A DNA stretch of 64,000 nt. Origin: Candidatus Nitrosopumilus sp. SW (lineage in GTDB: Archaea > Thermoproteota > Nitrososphaeria > Nitrososphaerales > Nitrosopumilaceae). Where the stretch lies: assembly GCF_006740685.1 (NCBI RefSeq), contig NZ_CP035425.1:1093687-1157686 (forward strand), given 5' to 3'. The notes below the pieces were generated by a model. The model was given only the letters and a program-made list of their open reading frames with translations, ran no database searches and was not told the DNA's origin. Positions 51,273 to 61,191 of the stretch are shown piece by piece. The position numbers and the translations under genes were made by a program. Each line of letters opens with the position of its first letter. Within the stretch, counting starts at the first letter, position 1.

Positions 51273-51623
51273 ATGGACTCTAAAATTGAAAGTGATCTAA
51301 TATCTGAGATTCACCTAAATCCTATTCAAGCCCGAGTATACTTGCTTGTTACTTGTTATGGAAAAATGACGCCTCAAATAATCTCAGAAAAATTAAAGAT
51401 CTCTTTTGATGATGCACAAACTGCTGCAAAAGATCTAATGAATTTGGGTGCCTTCATAGATATCTCTGAAACTGAATTTGAGGCAATGCATCCTAGATTT
51501 ACTGTAGTTAACATGTATAGACGAATGTGCCAGCGAGAAAATATTGAATTTAAACGAAATAAAATTGTTGATAGCATAGGTGTAGTTTTAGAAAAACCCT
51601 ATGATGATGCAAGAACTAAATAA
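51273..51623 (+). CDS. TrmB-like helix-turn-helix protein
   Basis: 116 residues. N-terminal TrmB-type winged helix: LNPIQARVYLLVTCYGKMTPQIISEKLKISFDDAQTAAKDLMNLGAF, then a short C-terminal helix. Lacks the sugar-binding or phospholipase-D domain of full TrmB. Starts a co-directional set with the next two genes, about 20 bp apart. Confidence 0.7.
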   Translation: MDSKIESDLISEIHLNPIQARVYLLVTCYGKMTPQIISEKLKISFDDAQTAAKDLMNLGAFIDISETEFEAMHPRFTVVNMYRRMCQRENIEFKRNKIVDSIGVVLEKPYDDARTK

Positions 51624-51644
51624 CACTTTGATTTTTGAACAGCA

Positions 51645-52043
51645 TTGACTATTGATACTGAAACTTGCAAACATCAGCCAGTTTACTTTGGTGTAGTTAA
51701 CATCAATATTGATGAGAGGACAATTGGCTCAGTTGACGTATGGCGATGTGGTGTTTGCAAGAAACGGTTCTGTGAAGAAAAACAACTTGGAATTGAAGAA
51801 TTGGCTGATCTTGTTGGAATGCCAAAAATTGACCCTGATGCAAAATGGGGAGTTACAGTTTGTAAATTACAGCAAGGAAAATACAAGTGGAAATTGGTAA
51901 AATTAAAAGAAAATGGAGAAATCAAGCACGAATGCCTTGATGAGAAGATAATTCCTTTAGCAGTAAAAGATTACAAAGTTGAAGATGACAAACACTGGAG
52001 CTTTTTGATTGATGACAATATCAACAAAGCAGTGGAAATTTAA
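51645..52043 (+). CDS. Hypothetical protein with Cys pair
   Basis: 132 residues, TTG start. Cys/His cluster CKHQP...WRCGVCKKRFC could bind zinc; remaining sequence is a beta-rich basic domain (GKYKWKLVKLKENGEIKHE). Followed 8 bp later by another small gene. Family not recognised. Confidence 0.6.
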   Translation: MTIDTETCKHQPVYFGVVNINIDERTIGSVDVWRCGVCKKRFCEEKQLGIEELADLVGMPKIDPDAKWGVTVCKLQQGKYKWKLVKLKENGEIKHECLDEKIIPLAVKDYKVEDDKHWSFLIDDNINKAVEI

Positions 52044-52051
52044 TTTTTAAA

Positions 52052-52336
52052 ATGGAACTCAAAGTTCACATAAATGACATTCATGGCAGTCAGATGGCTG
52101 CAAAGATTAACGGCAAATTTACCCTCGACAACAATGACTTTCGTTTTACTGCAATAGCATTTGGAAGAATTGGTGGACAAAATGTTGGGGCAAAAATTTC
52201 TAAGGATACTGAAAGAGAATTAAAAAAACTAGGCTATGATGTTGATGAAGTAATAATGTCTCTTCAAAGAAATCTACTCCAAGGTGACATGTCATTGCCA
52301 GAAGGACTCAAAAAAGAGTCATTTGTTGATGACTAG
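52052..52336 (+). CDS. Hypothetical protein
   Basis: 94 residues. Basic N-terminal beta segments ([25 protein letters not shown]) and a C-terminal helix ([15 protein letters not shown]). No signal or motif. Converges with mtnP by 4 bp. Function unknown. Confidence 0.6.
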   Translation: MELKVHINDIHGSQMAAKINGKFTLDNNDFRFTAIAFGRIGGQNVGAKISKDTERELKKLGYDVDEVIMSLQRNLLQGDMSLPEGLKKESFVDD

Positions 52337-53124
52337 AACTCTGCTTCTTCTAATGCTTTAGCACAAGTACAACTTCTAGTTTTAGGAATTTTTTCAATTA
52401 ATTCTGTTAGTATTTTCTTTGTACCTTCAACATTTTTTGAAAGTGTTTCTAAAACTTCTTTTGCAGTAACTGGTTTTTCTGCCCAAACATCATAATCAGT
52501 TACAGTTGAGATTGATGCATAACAAATTTGTGCCTCTCTTGCTAGTTGACATTCAGGAACTAGTGTCATGCCAATGATATCTGCACCCGTTGTTCTGTAG
52601 AATTTTGATTCTGCTTTTGTAGAGAATCTTGGACCTTCAATGCAGACATAAGTACAATCTTTGTGTATGTGCATATTTTGATTGTCTGTGACTTCAACAA
52701 TTGATGATTGTAATTCTGGACAGAATGGGTCTGCTACTGAAATGTGAATTACTTTGCCGTCTTCAGAAAATGAACCGTCTCTTGATTTTGTAAAGTCTAG
52801 AAACTGTGAAGGCAATACAAAATGTCCTGGCTCTAATGCTTCTTTTAGGCTGCCTACTGCTGATGGTGCAATAATTCTTGTAACTCCAAGTTCCTTGAAT
52901 GCCCAAATGTTTGCTTTAAAATTAATCATGTGTGGGGGAATGGTGTGTTTTTTCCCATGTCTGGGGAGAAAAGCAATTTTTCTTCCTTTGAATGTTCCAA
53001 CTGTGATCGTATCTGATGGTTTTCCATATGGCGTATCGATATCTACTTCTTTTGCATCTTCAAGTAATCCTGAATCATAAATTCCAGTACCGCCAAAAAT
53101 TCCAATCTCTACGTCTTTTTCCAT
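52333..53124 (-). CDS. mtnP: S-methyl-5'-thioadenosine phosphorylase
   Basis: 263 residues. Purine nucleoside phosphorylase family 2: [64 protein letters not shown] and [27 protein letters not shown]. It splits MTA to adenine and MTR-1-phosphate. Its start overlaps apt by 1 bp; adenine made here is taken up by the phosphoribosyltransferase, a salvage pair. Confidence 0.92.
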   Translation of the reverse strand: MEKDVEIGIFGGTGIYDSGLLEDAKEVDIDTPYGKPSDTITVGTFKGRKIAFLPRHGKKHTIPPHMINFKANIWAFKELGVTRIIAPSAVGSLKEALEPGHFVLPSQFLDFTKSRDGSFSEDGKVIHISVADPFCPELQSSIVEVTDNQNMHIHKDCTYVCIEGPRFSTKAESKFYRTTGADIIGMTLVPECQLAREAQICYASISTVTDYDVWAEKPVTAKEVLETLSKNVEGTKKILTELIEKIPKTRSCTCAKALEEAEF

Positions 53125-53636
53125 TAGTATTTCACCAGTGATTTACAATCATAATTGCTAATTCCTTTCATTCCGTTAAGGTCTGTTAGTTCTATGATAA
53201 ATGCAAAACCAACAATTTTTCCTCCTACTTTTTCAATTAGTTTTGCAGATGCTTTGGCAGTTCCTCCTGTAGCTAACAAGTCATCACAAATGAGCACTCT
53301 TTGTCCTTCCTCAAGGATGTCCTTTTGAATCTCTATGGTGTCTTTACCATATTCTATTGTGTATGAGATTTTTGTGGTCTTTCCAGGTAATTTTCCTGCC
53401 TTTCTAATCATCATCATGCCTTTGTTATATCTTGTTGCAAGTATACATGCTAGAATGAATCCTCTAGATTCTATTCCTGCAAAAATGTCGATATTTTTTG
53501 GATGAAAATACTTTGAGAATTCATCTGCAATTGATTCCATTGCTGATGGATCTTTTAAAATTGGGCTAAAGTCTCTAAATAAAATCCCTTTTTTAGGAAA
53601 ATTTGGATATTCTGCTATTTTGTCTCTTAGGTTCAT
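53124..53636 (-). CDS. apt: Adenine phosphoribosyltransferase
   Basis: 170 residues. PRPP-binding motif [16 protein letters not shown], catalytic and purine-binding segments [23 protein letters not shown]. It makes AMP from adenine and PRPP. Directly upstream of mtnP in one transcript. Confidence 0.93.
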   Translation of the reverse strand: MNLRDKIAEYPNFPKKGILFRDFSPILKDPSAMESIADEFSKYFHPKNIDIFAGIESRGFILACILATRYNKGMMMIRKAGKLPGKTTKISYTIEYGKDTIEIQKDILEEGQRVLICDDLLATGGTAKASAKLIEKVGGKIVGFAFIIELTDLNGMKGISNYDCKSLVKY

Positions 53637-53675
53637 GCTTGTTGCTAAATTTAGGTGAAATAAAATTGTTTGAGA

Positions 53676-55835
53676 TTAATTTATCTCAAAAGTGGTTTCA
53701 CCTGATGTAAATGCATCAGATACTTTGATTGTATATGTTCCAGGTTCTGTATCTTTAGGAATTATCCATGGTTGGTTTATTTCCCCTTGAGATGATGCTT
53801 GGAATGATAATGACTCTATGACTTGACCATCTTCTGTCACAATATCAAGTGTAACCGTTTGACTAACTCCTACTACTTTGATTTGAAGTGTTTTTCCGTA
53901 TCCTGGAATTTCTGCTCCTTCTTCAACAGTTATTTGAATTCCTTCTGTTACTGTGGCTATTACTTCTATTTCTATTATGTCAAAGTTTGCTCCACTCTTT
54001 GCACTAATTGTCCACATTCCACCTTTTCCATCTGATGGAATTCTAAATGAACTCTCGGAAACTTTTCCATTTTTGTCTGAAAATGTCTCTCTTTCTTTTA
54101 TTATGTTTCCATCAGGGTCTGTCAAAGTTATGGTTAGTAAGACATTCTTTGCAGTGTCTCCTAAAATAAGAATAGAATCACCTGGTCTGTAATCTAATTT
54201 TGTAGTGTTAATTTGAATTTCTCCTGAACCTGTTTGTAATCCTACGGTGAAAACTTCTGAATTTTGTGCACTTCCTTTACTAACTACTGCTGAATACACA
54301 CCTGATGCATATCCTGACAAATCAAGTTGATATTCTGCGGTTCCATCTCCTCCTAAAGTAATTGAAATGGATTCACCTTTTGGTTTATCTGATGGATCTA
54401 TGATTAACAAACTAACAATCTCAGAAGGTTTTCCTGTAAACGAAATTATTGCAGTATCTCCAGCACTGTAATTAAGTTCATCAAATTCTAAGTTGACTGG
54501 AATTGTAGGCAGTTGGCCTAATCCCGCAAATATGAACTCTGTATCTTTTTCTTGCGTTGCAATTAATGTGTAAGTTCCTTTAGGTGATGATTGTTCGGTG
54601 GTATATTCAAATTTTACAAATCCTGATTCATCTAACTGCATGATATCTGAAAATAGTTCTTTTCCTAAAGGATCTTCTAAAATAAGTTCGATTGATTTGT
54701 TAGGTAAAGCAGTTCCATTGAATTTCATTACTTCTCCTGGTTCAAATTTTAATTTTGATGGTGTGATGATTATTTTCTTATCTGATTCCACAGTCCATGA
54801 TTTTAGGATATTTTCTCGTCCATCTGTAATTGTTGCACTATATTTTCCAAATGGTGTGTCTAATGGAATGATTATTGGCTCTGCTAATCTCCAGTTTCCT
54901 TTGGCATCAACTTCAGCTGTTCTTGAATTAATTATATCTCCATCTGGATTTTTTATTTCTGCAGTAACTGCGCTGTTAGGTTTTCCGGTACCTGAAATCT
55001 CCAAAAAGTCTCCTCTATAAATCACATTTGATATTCCTTTGATTGTGAGTTTGATGTTATCTGTTTCTGGAATTCTATTGTCCACTTCTCCAATTCTTAG
55101 ACTGATCTTTTTTTCTTCTCCTTCACTATCTTTGACTTTAAAATCTACTCTATCTGCATTTTGGTTTTGAGGAATTTTCATTGTTGTCATGAAATGACCG
55201 TTCTCATCTGTTACAAAACTACCAATTTTTGAATTATCTATGTAAAAGTCAAATTCATGTGATGCACCAAAATTATCTCCTGTTACTCTAATCGATGAAC
55301 CTGCATTGGGTTTTTCTGGAATAATTCTAAAGACTGATTCAGAAAGAATTCCTGCCCCTTCAGGTTTCTTTGTTGGTGTGATTTCTGTATTTTCTACTAC
55401 TTTGGGTAATTCTTTTGGTAGTACTTTACCCATACCTTGTTGCTCACTTCTTGTATCTATCGCTTTCCAGTTTATTCCTGGATTCTTGTTATCTGTTTTA
55501 ACACCAAATTTTACCGATTCACCTTTTTTGATTGGTTCTGAAGTTGTAAAAATAATGACTCCTTGTGGGGTTTTTTCACCTACCCACCCTTTTTCAGTTT
55601 TAAAAGATTTGAAATTAAAGTCTGCACCAAGCCAAATTCTAAAAGTATTGATTTCTTTATCTAGTTCATTTGTAAATTCTATGATTGTTGTTTCTTCCAG
55701 ACCTATACTGTTGGCACTAATTTCTTCACCGTATACATTATTTGGAATTGCAATTAATGTAATTGAAAATAGTAATGCAATTGAAAGGAAAATTCCTCTC
55801 ATAGAGGATTTATTCATTATATTCAAACTAGTCAT
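53676..55835 (-). CDS. Large exported protein with Ig-like repeats
   Basis: 719 residues. A hydrophobic signal segment (GIFLSIALLFSITLIAIPNNVYG) near residues 13-36; initiation at an internal ATG (55802) would remove the short leading stretch. The rest is a string of beta-sandwich modules with repeated motifs such as DNRIPETDNIKLTIKG, GNWRLAEPIIIP, KFNGTALPNKSIELILEDPLG and GDTAIISFTGKPSEIV, plus ISISSGG-like turns. Probably a cell-surface or adhesion protein. No catalytic site; ends in a short polar tail without visible anchor. Confidence 0.65.
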   Translation of the reverse strand: MTSLNIMNKSSMRGIFLSIALLFSITLIAIPNNVYGEEISANSIGLEETTIIEFTNELDKEINTFRIWLGADFNFKSFKTEKGWVGEKTPQGVIIFTTSEPIKKGESVKFGVKTDNKNPGINWKAIDTRSEQQGMGKVLPKELPKVVENTEITPTKKPEGAGILSESVFRIIPEKPNAGSSIRVTGDNFGASHEFDFYIDNSKIGSFVTDENGHFMTTMKIPQNQNADRVDFKVKDSEGEEKKISLRIGEVDNRIPETDNIKLTIKGISNVIYRGDFLEISGTGKPNSAVTAEIKNPDGDIINSRTAEVDAKGNWRLAEPIIIPLDTPFGKYSATITDGRENILKSWTVESDKKIIITPSKLKFEPGEVMKFNGTALPNKSIELILEDPLGKELFSDIMQLDESGFVKFEYTTEQSSPKGTYTLIATQEKDTEFIFAGLGQLPTIPVNLEFDELNYSAGDTAIISFTGKPSEIVSLLIIDPSDKPKGESISITLGGDGTAEYQLDLSGYASGVYSAVVSKGSAQNSEVFTVGLQTGSGEIQINTTKLDYRPGDSILILGDTAKNVLLTITLTDPDGNIIKERETFSDKNGKVSESSFRIPSDGKGGMWTISAKSGANFDIIEIEVIATVTEGIQITVEEGAEIPGYGKTLQIKVVGVSQTVTLDIVTEDGQVIESLSFQASSQGEINQPWIIPKDTEPGTYTIKVSDAFTSGETTFEIN

Positions 55836-55908
55836 CTCTCACTTAAACCTTAAAGTTTTTTTCCTCTTTTTCTATTTTTAAATTCAGGCTTTTTCATGAG
55901 CAAACTTC

Positions 55909-58002
55909 TTAAGCTTTGGCCTTTTGAAATTTGTCTAAATCTGATTTTGTATTGACATTTTGATATTGTCTGATTCGTTCTGCAATTAACCTGTATAATG
56001 ATCTGAATTGGTCTTTTGTTTTATCTGATAGAAAACTAGTCTCCTCTAATGCAATTTTTTCACAAATGTATCTGGTAATATCCTCGTTGTTGAATTTACC
56101 CCAATCATCATCACTATGTTCTTGCCATATTTTTCTTAATTTTTCTAAATTACCTTTACCTTCTTTTGCTAGTACATCTTCAGGCGTAAGATTTGAGAAT
56201 CCCTCTTGTCTCAATTTGATTTCATAAGTTTGATTTACCGGATGTAGGTAATCTTCAAGAACAATATAATCTTCAATTGATTCTAGTTTTTTACCTTCTA
56301 ATTCAAAGAAAATTGTTTGAACTGGTGAAAATTCATTTGAAACTAGTTGTGCAGAAATTTGTTTGGATTCTTCAGTGTTATCTAATAGAATAAAAGTCCT
56401 GTATCCATGATTTCTGTAAAAAATTGCTAAAGGCAAAACTGAATTTTTGTTATATGCTGCAATGACATTAAGTGGATTCATTGAGATATTTGGATCTTGT
56501 AAGAATTTGTCAAATGCATTTAGATACATTGAATCAGACATTGTTTCTACGATGATTACTGGTCTAGAGTTTGTTCCTATCTCTCTATCTACAATGGATT
56601 CTACTTGACCTCTTGATAATCCATACAAAATTGGCGTTAGTGTTTTATCATCTGCATTCCAATAATCATAAAATATTCTACTAAGATGCTTTCGTTTATC
56701 CAATTCCACAACAAGCAAATTGCCTGGAGTGTAATCAAAGATCATAAAAGGCGAATGTGTTGCATACAAAACTTGGTTTGAGCCTGCCAAGTTTTTTAAC
56801 AAATCTGAAATTCCCATCTGTTGAGTTGGATGAAGATTTCTTGCTGGCTCATCTAAAAGTAAAATTGCTTCTTTTAATTCAGCTCTTTGTGTTTCTGCTG
56901 CAAAGTTTACAATAAAAGAAAATGTCCATTTGAAACCCTCTGCTCTTCTATTTAACAATCCTGTATTAGTTACTGTTCCATCTTTGTGCACATCTGAAAT
57001 TACAACACTCATAATGTTTCCTGGATTGTATCTCAAGTCTACATGAATTGGATCCCCTTTCCATGCTGGATTTAATTTTCTAGTTAATCGATTACTTGCT
57101 GCATTTAGTAGTTTGATACATTTTGATGGGCTTTCTTTAACTTCTTCTAATTCATTCATGTCAAGTTCTGCTAGGTAGAAGAGATTCCTAACTGTCTCAG
57201 CCTTGTCAAATTCTTCTACATATTCAATAGAATCTGCTCTTTCTCCTTTCTCCTCTCTGAGATATTCGTTGAGATTTATGTTCCCATAGATTTTTTTATA
57301 ATCTGAAAAATAAACAAATCTTGGATGAAGTTCTGATTCTATGAAATTTTGTAGGGCTGTTTTTTCGCTTTTCCCACTAAGTAAATTTGAAAATTGATTT
57401 TCTGGGCTCTCGTAGATTTTTTCCCACTCTTCAATTACTTTGGGCTCTTGAATTGCAATGACGTGAAATTGGTTACTAAACTCTGCCATTCCTCTATCAA
57501 ATGATTCTTGATTATTTGGAACCTCTCCTTCAAAGAATGATGTGTCAATTTGAATTCTTAGATGATTTGGAATTGTATCTAAAAACTCGATAATCTGCTT
57601 TGAGAAGTTTTCCCATGAATTCAGTCCTTTATTTTCTTCCTCTCCAAGCTCAATATCGTCAAACTCATACTGGACTTTGGGATTTCTGTTTGATCTAAAT
57701 AATCTGATTTTTTTCATTTCTGGAAGACTGGGGAATTTTTCTTTTAACATTTTAATCTCATGCTGATTTAATTCAAATTCTCCTTCTGCCAATCTAATTT
57801 CATCTTTGAGCTCTTCACTCATTTCATCACAAAGATCTAATTCTGAAACCTCTTCGTCCCTATTCAAAAGAGTTAGTGCTTGAAGAATGGTTGTTTTACC
57901 GCTTTCATTTCTTCCAACAAATGCTGCTAAATCCCCTACTGTAATCTCTCCAGAATCATGAATGCAACGATATGCTCTAACTCTGAATTTTCTAAGTCGC
58001 AT
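55909..58002 (-). CDS. OLD-family ATPase/nuclease
   Basis: 697 residues. N-terminal ABC-type ATPase: Walker A GRNESGKTT (30-38), Walker B LLLDEPARNLHP and the H-loop ATHSPFMIF. The C-terminal part has Toprim-like residues: Glu and Ser-Asp in VIIVETMSDSMY and Asp of FILLDNTEES. The arrangement matches OLD (overcoming lysogenisation defect) nucleases with ATP-driven DNA cleavage. No UvrD-like GajB neighbour, so a stand-alone class 1 OLD. Possible phage-defence role. Confidence 0.78.
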   Translation of the reverse strand: MRLRKFRVRAYRCIHDSGEITVGDLAAFVGRNESGKTTILQALTLLNRDEEVSELDLCDEMSEELKDEIRLAEGEFELNQHEIKMLKEKFPSLPEMKKIRLFRSNRNPKVQYEFDDIELGEEENKGLNSWENFSKQIIEFLDTIPNHLRIQIDTSFFEGEVPNNQESFDRGMAEFSNQFHVIAIQEPKVIEEWEKIYESPENQFSNLLSGKSEKTALQNFIESELHPRFVYFSDYKKIYGNINLNEYLREEKGERADSIEYVEEFDKAETVRNLFYLAELDMNELEEVKESPSKCIKLLNAASNRLTRKLNPAWKGDPIHVDLRYNPGNIMSVVISDVHKDGTVTNTGLLNRRAEGFKWTFSFIVNFAAETQRAELKEAILLLDEPARNLHPTQQMGISDLLKNLAGSNQVLYATHSPFMIFDYTPGNLLVVELDKRKHLSRIFYDYWNADDKTLTPILYGLSRGQVESIVDREIGTNSRPVIIVETMSDSMYLNAFDKFLQDPNISMNPLNVIAAYNKNSVLPLAIFYRNHGYRTFILLDNTEESKQISAQLVSNEFSPVQTIFFELEGKKLESIEDYIVLEDYLHPVNQTYEIKLRQEGFSNLTPEDVLAKEGKGNLEKLRKIWQEHSDDDWGKFNNEDITRYICEKIALEETSFLSDKTKDQFRSLYRLIAERIRQYQNVNTKSDLDKFQKAKA

Positions 58003-58089
58003 CTAGCGATATTTAGTCGGCTACGATTTAACTCATTCGTCAAATTGATCTGAAGTCAATAGTTTTGCTAAATAGATATAGGGGAAACC

Positions 58090-58560
58090 ATGATTTTAAA
58101 CCAAATGGCATCAAAGAGAATTTTTGTCGTATTTATCTTACCAGTAATTTTCTCAATTGCTTTTGGTTCTGCCGTTATGGGTGATATTCTTCAAGAACCT
58201 GACCGCAAACTCAACATGATCCCTTCAATGTCTTTTTCAGGAAATTCACATAGCCCTGAGATTGAGATAATTGGACTCTCAAAATCATATTCTATTTCTG
58301 AACCTGTAGAGATATCTGTCAAAGTCTCTGATTCACATTTTGATTGTGGAGACTTGTATGTGACAATTTATTCTGGAAAAGATGTAATAACCCAAGGTGG
58401 ATTTTTTGAGCAGTGCTTTGGTGAACGAAACGAACTAATTCCAATAGGAGAAAAATTCTCTAAACTAGTTGATATCCCTGGTTCATATGAAATTGTAGCA
58501 GAAATGGTTTCCAAAGATCTAACAAATATCTCAATTAGTGAAGAATTTACTGTTAAATAG
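58090..58560 (+). CDS. Exported hypothetical protein
   Basis: 156 residues, or 151 from ATG 58105, which lies about 30 bp from a TAGATATA box (58071). Signal peptide (IFVVFILPVIFSIAFGSAVMG) then a beta-rich domain with one Cys pair (HFDCGDLYV, FEQCFGERN) that could be a disulfide. Looks like a cell-surface Ig-like domain. Function unknown. Confidence 0.6.
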   Translation: MILNQMASKRIFVVFILPVIFSIAFGSAVMGDILQEPDRKLNMIPSMSFSGNSHSPEIEIIGLSKSYSISEPVEISVKVSDSHFDCGDLYVTIYSGKDVITQGGFFEQCFGERNELIPIGEKFSKLVDIPGSYEIVAEMVSKDLTNISISEEFTVK

Positions 58561-58611
58561 GAATGGCTTTATGAAAAATATGAAAATAAATTTAAAAAAT
58601 AAGGTGATTTG

Positions 58612-59403
58612 ATGGCAAAGAAAAAAGATGAATTAGCAGATGAAGCACAAAAAATCAAGGCCGAACTTGATGCATTAAAAAAGAAAAAAGAAGTATTAGA
58701 TTCCTCTCCTAAAAAGACTAAAGCAAAACCAGCAAAGAAAACAACAAAGAAAGCAGAAGCAAAACCGGCAAAGAAAACAACAAAGAAAGCAGAAGCAAAA
58801 CCGGCAAAGAAAACAACAAAGAAAGCAGAAGCAAAACCGGCAAAGAAAACAACAAAGAAAGCAGAAGCAAAACCGGCAAAGAAAACAACAAAGAAAGCAG
58901 AAGCAAAACCTGCCAAGGAAAAAAAATTAACTAAAAAAGAACTTGAGGAGGCAAAAAAAGAGGCTGAAAAAACACTTGAAGAAGAATTAGAAGAAGAACT
59001 ATCTGATGAAGAAATTGAAAATTTCCAAATTGAAAAAGTCGATATGGAAAGGTTAACCAACAAAGTTTGTGATATTTTAGCTGAACGTGAATCCGAAGGA
59101 ATGTTTCAAAGTGAATTATGGAAAAAACTTAAACTCACAAGTCGTGATGGTTCTCGTTTAGCATTAAAGCTTGAAAGAATTGGTTTCATTACACGAGAGA
59201 AAATTCTTGAAAAGAATCGTTGGACTTACAAATTAATTTTAAAGAAAACCCCTATCAGCACACAATCTATTGAAAATTCACCGTGTTTAGTTTGTCCTGT
59301 TGAACAGAAGTGTTCACTTGAAGGTGAAATAAGTCCTAGAAATTGTCAGTTCATTGAAGATTGGGTAATTGCTGAAATGAAAAAACCTGCGAAGGCCAAA
59401 TGA
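58612..59403 (+). CDS. RPC34/hRPC39-like RNA polymerase-associated protein
   Basis: 263 residues from ATG 58612. N-terminal Lys-rich coil, five perfect AKPAKKTTKKAE repeats, then an acidic stretch, a winged helix (ERLTNKVCDILAERESEGMFQSELWKKLKL...GFITREKI) and a C-terminal CLVCPVEQKC...GEISPRNCQFIEDWV. That last motif matches the end of human RPC6/hRPC39 (a [4Fe-4S] site, C-x2-C-x5-C...C). RPC34-like proteins are documented in Crenarchaeota and Thaumarchaeota. Overlaps rlmE by 4 bp. The repeat tail is an addition. Confidence 0.85.
   Translation: MAKKKDELADEAQKIKAELDALKKKKEVLDSSPKKTKAKPAKKTTKKAEAKPAKKTTKKAEAKPAKKTTKKAEAKPAKKTTKKAEAKPAKKTTKKAEAKPAKEKKLTKKELEEAKKEAEKTLEEELEEELSDEEIENFQIEKVDMERLTNKVCDILAERESEGMFQSELWKKLKLTSRDGSRLALKLERIGFITREKILEKNRWTYKLILKKTPISTQSIENSPCLVCPVEQKCSLEGEISPRNCQFIEDWVIAEMKKPAKAK
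58723..58902 (+). repeat. 36-bp tandem repeat, five copies, coding for AKPAKKTTKKAE
   Basis: Five 36-bp units in frame inside the RPC34-like gene. DNA copies are nearly identical except single substitutions (e.g. CCA/CCG in the Pro codon), followed by a partial unit from 58903. Indicates recent repeat expansion. Confidence 0.9.
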
Positions 59404-59993
59404 AATTATTAGATGCACGCAAAGATCACTATCGAAAATTAGCTCATGAACAAGGTTTTCGAAGTAGAGCTGCATACAAACTCAAAGAACTAAACCAATC
59501 TTATCGTATTATTGGTCCTGGTTTTTATGTTCTTGATCTTGGTTGTGCACCTGGTGGATGGACCCAAATGGCTGTAAAACTGGCAGGAAATCAAGGTAAA
59601 GTTATGGGTATTGATCTGTCTTATGTGGAAGAAATACCTGGTGCTCATATTCTAAGAGGAGACATTGAAGATGAAAATGTGGTTGATGAAGTAATGTCTT
59701 ACTTTGAGCGTAAGGTTAATGCTGTAATCTGTGATCTTTCCCCAAAAGTTAGTGGAAATTGGTCAGTTGATCACGCAAAACAGATTTCTCTTAATTATGA
59801 TTGTACTAAAATCATGGATAAAGTATTGGCACACAAAGGCAATGCTGTCTTCAAAGTCTTTGATGGTGAATATTCTATGGAATTTAGAGATTATATCAAG
59901 AAAAAATTTGCCAGAATCAATCTAACAAAACCTAAGGCAAGCAGAAAACAAAGTAGTGAGTTATACTATGTGTGCTTGGGATTTATTGGATAG
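59400..59993 (+). CDS. rlmE: RlmE/FtsJ-type 2'-O-ribose methyltransferase
   Basis: 197 residues. SAM motif VLDLGCAPGGWTQMA, second-site Lys-Asp-Lys-Glu tetrad: Lys in RAAYKLKEL, Asp in ICDLSPKVSG, Lys in AVFKVFDG, Glu in SSELYYVCLG. Methylates 2'-OH on rRNA (or tRNA, as Trm7). Overlaps the RPC34-like gene by 4 bp. Confidence 0.94.
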   Translation: MKLLDARKDHYRKLAHEQGFRSRAAYKLKELNQSYRIIGPGFYVLDLGCAPGGWTQMAVKLAGNQGKVMGIDLSYVEEIPGAHILRGDIEDENVVDEVMSYFERKVNAVICDLSPKVSGNWSVDHAKQISLNYDCTKIMDKVLAHKGNAVFKVFDGEYSMEFRDYIKKKFARINLTKPKASRKQSSELYYVCLGFIG

Positions 59994-61131
59994 ATTCAAA
60001 AACTTCTATTACCTCGTTGATTTTTGCATCAGTTCGAAATCCTGTTGGATTAAATGATGTCACACTAGCAACAAAATTGTTTTTTTGTAATTTCTCTATG
60101 ACTTCTTCTAGTTTTGGTGGGGATGATTTCATTTTTTTTGCAATCTCATCTAGTGTATAATATGTTGCAGGCATTTCTGATTCTAGAAGACATTTGTTTA
60201 GTATTTTTTCACAAACTTTGTCAACTTGTAAATTTAGAATCTGACTTAACATATTTTTAATAAATTCTTTATCAAAAATTTTTCCAATCCATAATGGGCC
60301 TGCGATACTAATTTTTGATTTACACAATTGACACTCTTGTTTTTGCTCTAATGAAACTTCTCGATGTCCACAATTTTTACAGTGTAAAATGTATCCAATA
60401 TTTTCTTCTTGATCAGGTCTGTTTCTAACTATCACGTATGTTCTATAGTAATGCATGTCACTTTCAACAAACATTGGTTCAACTTCAACTCCTAATCTTG
60501 CTGCAACCATTCTAAGACATCCTAACACCAATCTAATTGCCATCTCATTCCCATATTCTGCCCTGGTTGGAATTCCACCATATTTTCTCTTACATGCACT
60601 TTGAAAAAGCCCATTTAGTACCTGTAAATCTGTGGCTGCAGTAGATAACATCCCTCCATGCATGGTTGCCCTAATTCCACAATCAAAAAATGCTGCTGGA
60701 GAACCAAATGGATCAATATCTACAATTGAACCTCGTTCTCCTTTTTTTGAATAATTGCTAAAAAATCTACACACTTCTTTTTCTACAAACTCTACATTTT
60801 TGATTTCGTTAAGTTTAGCTGAATATTCTGCCATCTTTAATGCAGTTGGATTCAGATCATTAATGACTAAATTATCGATTTCTAATTCATTTGCAACTCG
60901 TAACCCTCTAGCACCAATACCTGATAATCCCTCCAAGAAAATTTTTGGACCTTGAAAATTTTCTAAAAATGCTGCATATGCAATAATTGAAAAATCTCTG
61001 TTTAGTTTTGCTTTTGGATTAAAAAATGCTGGTTCTTTTGGTGGAACTTTTTCTGTAATTGATCCTTTTGGAACTAACAATTTTGTTTTCCCTTCGATAA
61101 TTTCTTGAAGAGATTCATTTGGTATTTCCAA
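59983..61131 (-). CDS. trm1: tRNA (guanine(26)-N2)-dimethyltransferase Trm1
   Basis: 382 residues. SAM-binding FLEGLSGIGARGLRVANEL, catalytic motif DIDPFGSPAAFFD, CGIRATMHGGMLSTAATD, and a C-terminal zinc site (CKNCGHRE, CQLCKSKI). Methylates G26 of tRNA. Tail-to-tail overlap of 11 bp with rlmE. Confidence 0.94.
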   Translation of the reverse strand: MEIPNESLQEIIEGKTKLLVPKGSITEKVPPKEPAFFNPKAKLNRDFSIIAYAAFLENFQGPKIFLEGLSGIGARGLRVANELEIDNLVINDLNPTALKMAEYSAKLNEIKNVEFVEKEVCRFFSNYSKKGERGSIVDIDPFGSPAAFFDCGIRATMHGGMLSTAATDLQVLNGLFQSACKRKYGGIPTRAEYGNEMAIRLVLGCLRMVAARLGVEVEPMFVESDMHYYRTYVIVRNRPDQEENIGYILHCKNCGHREVSLEQKQECQLCKSKISIAGPLWIGKIFDKEFIKNMLSQILNLQVDKVCEKILNKCLLESEMPATYYTLDEIAKKMKSSPPKLEEVIEKLQKNNFVASVTSFNPTGFRTDAKINEVIEVFESIQ

Positions 61132-61191
61132 TATCTTTCTACTTTTTCAAACTCTATAACGGTTTAATACTTGTGCTTTAAGACAAAATTC

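Noticed and set aside
53823-55881. Several plus-strand ORFs inside the exported Ig-like gene
   Set aside because: They overlap the long homologous minus-strand frame and show no coherent domain.
58569-59063. Minus-strand ORF over the RPC34-like gene
   Set aside because: Low-complexity reverse complement of the Lys repeats; the plus-strand gene has clear domain homology.
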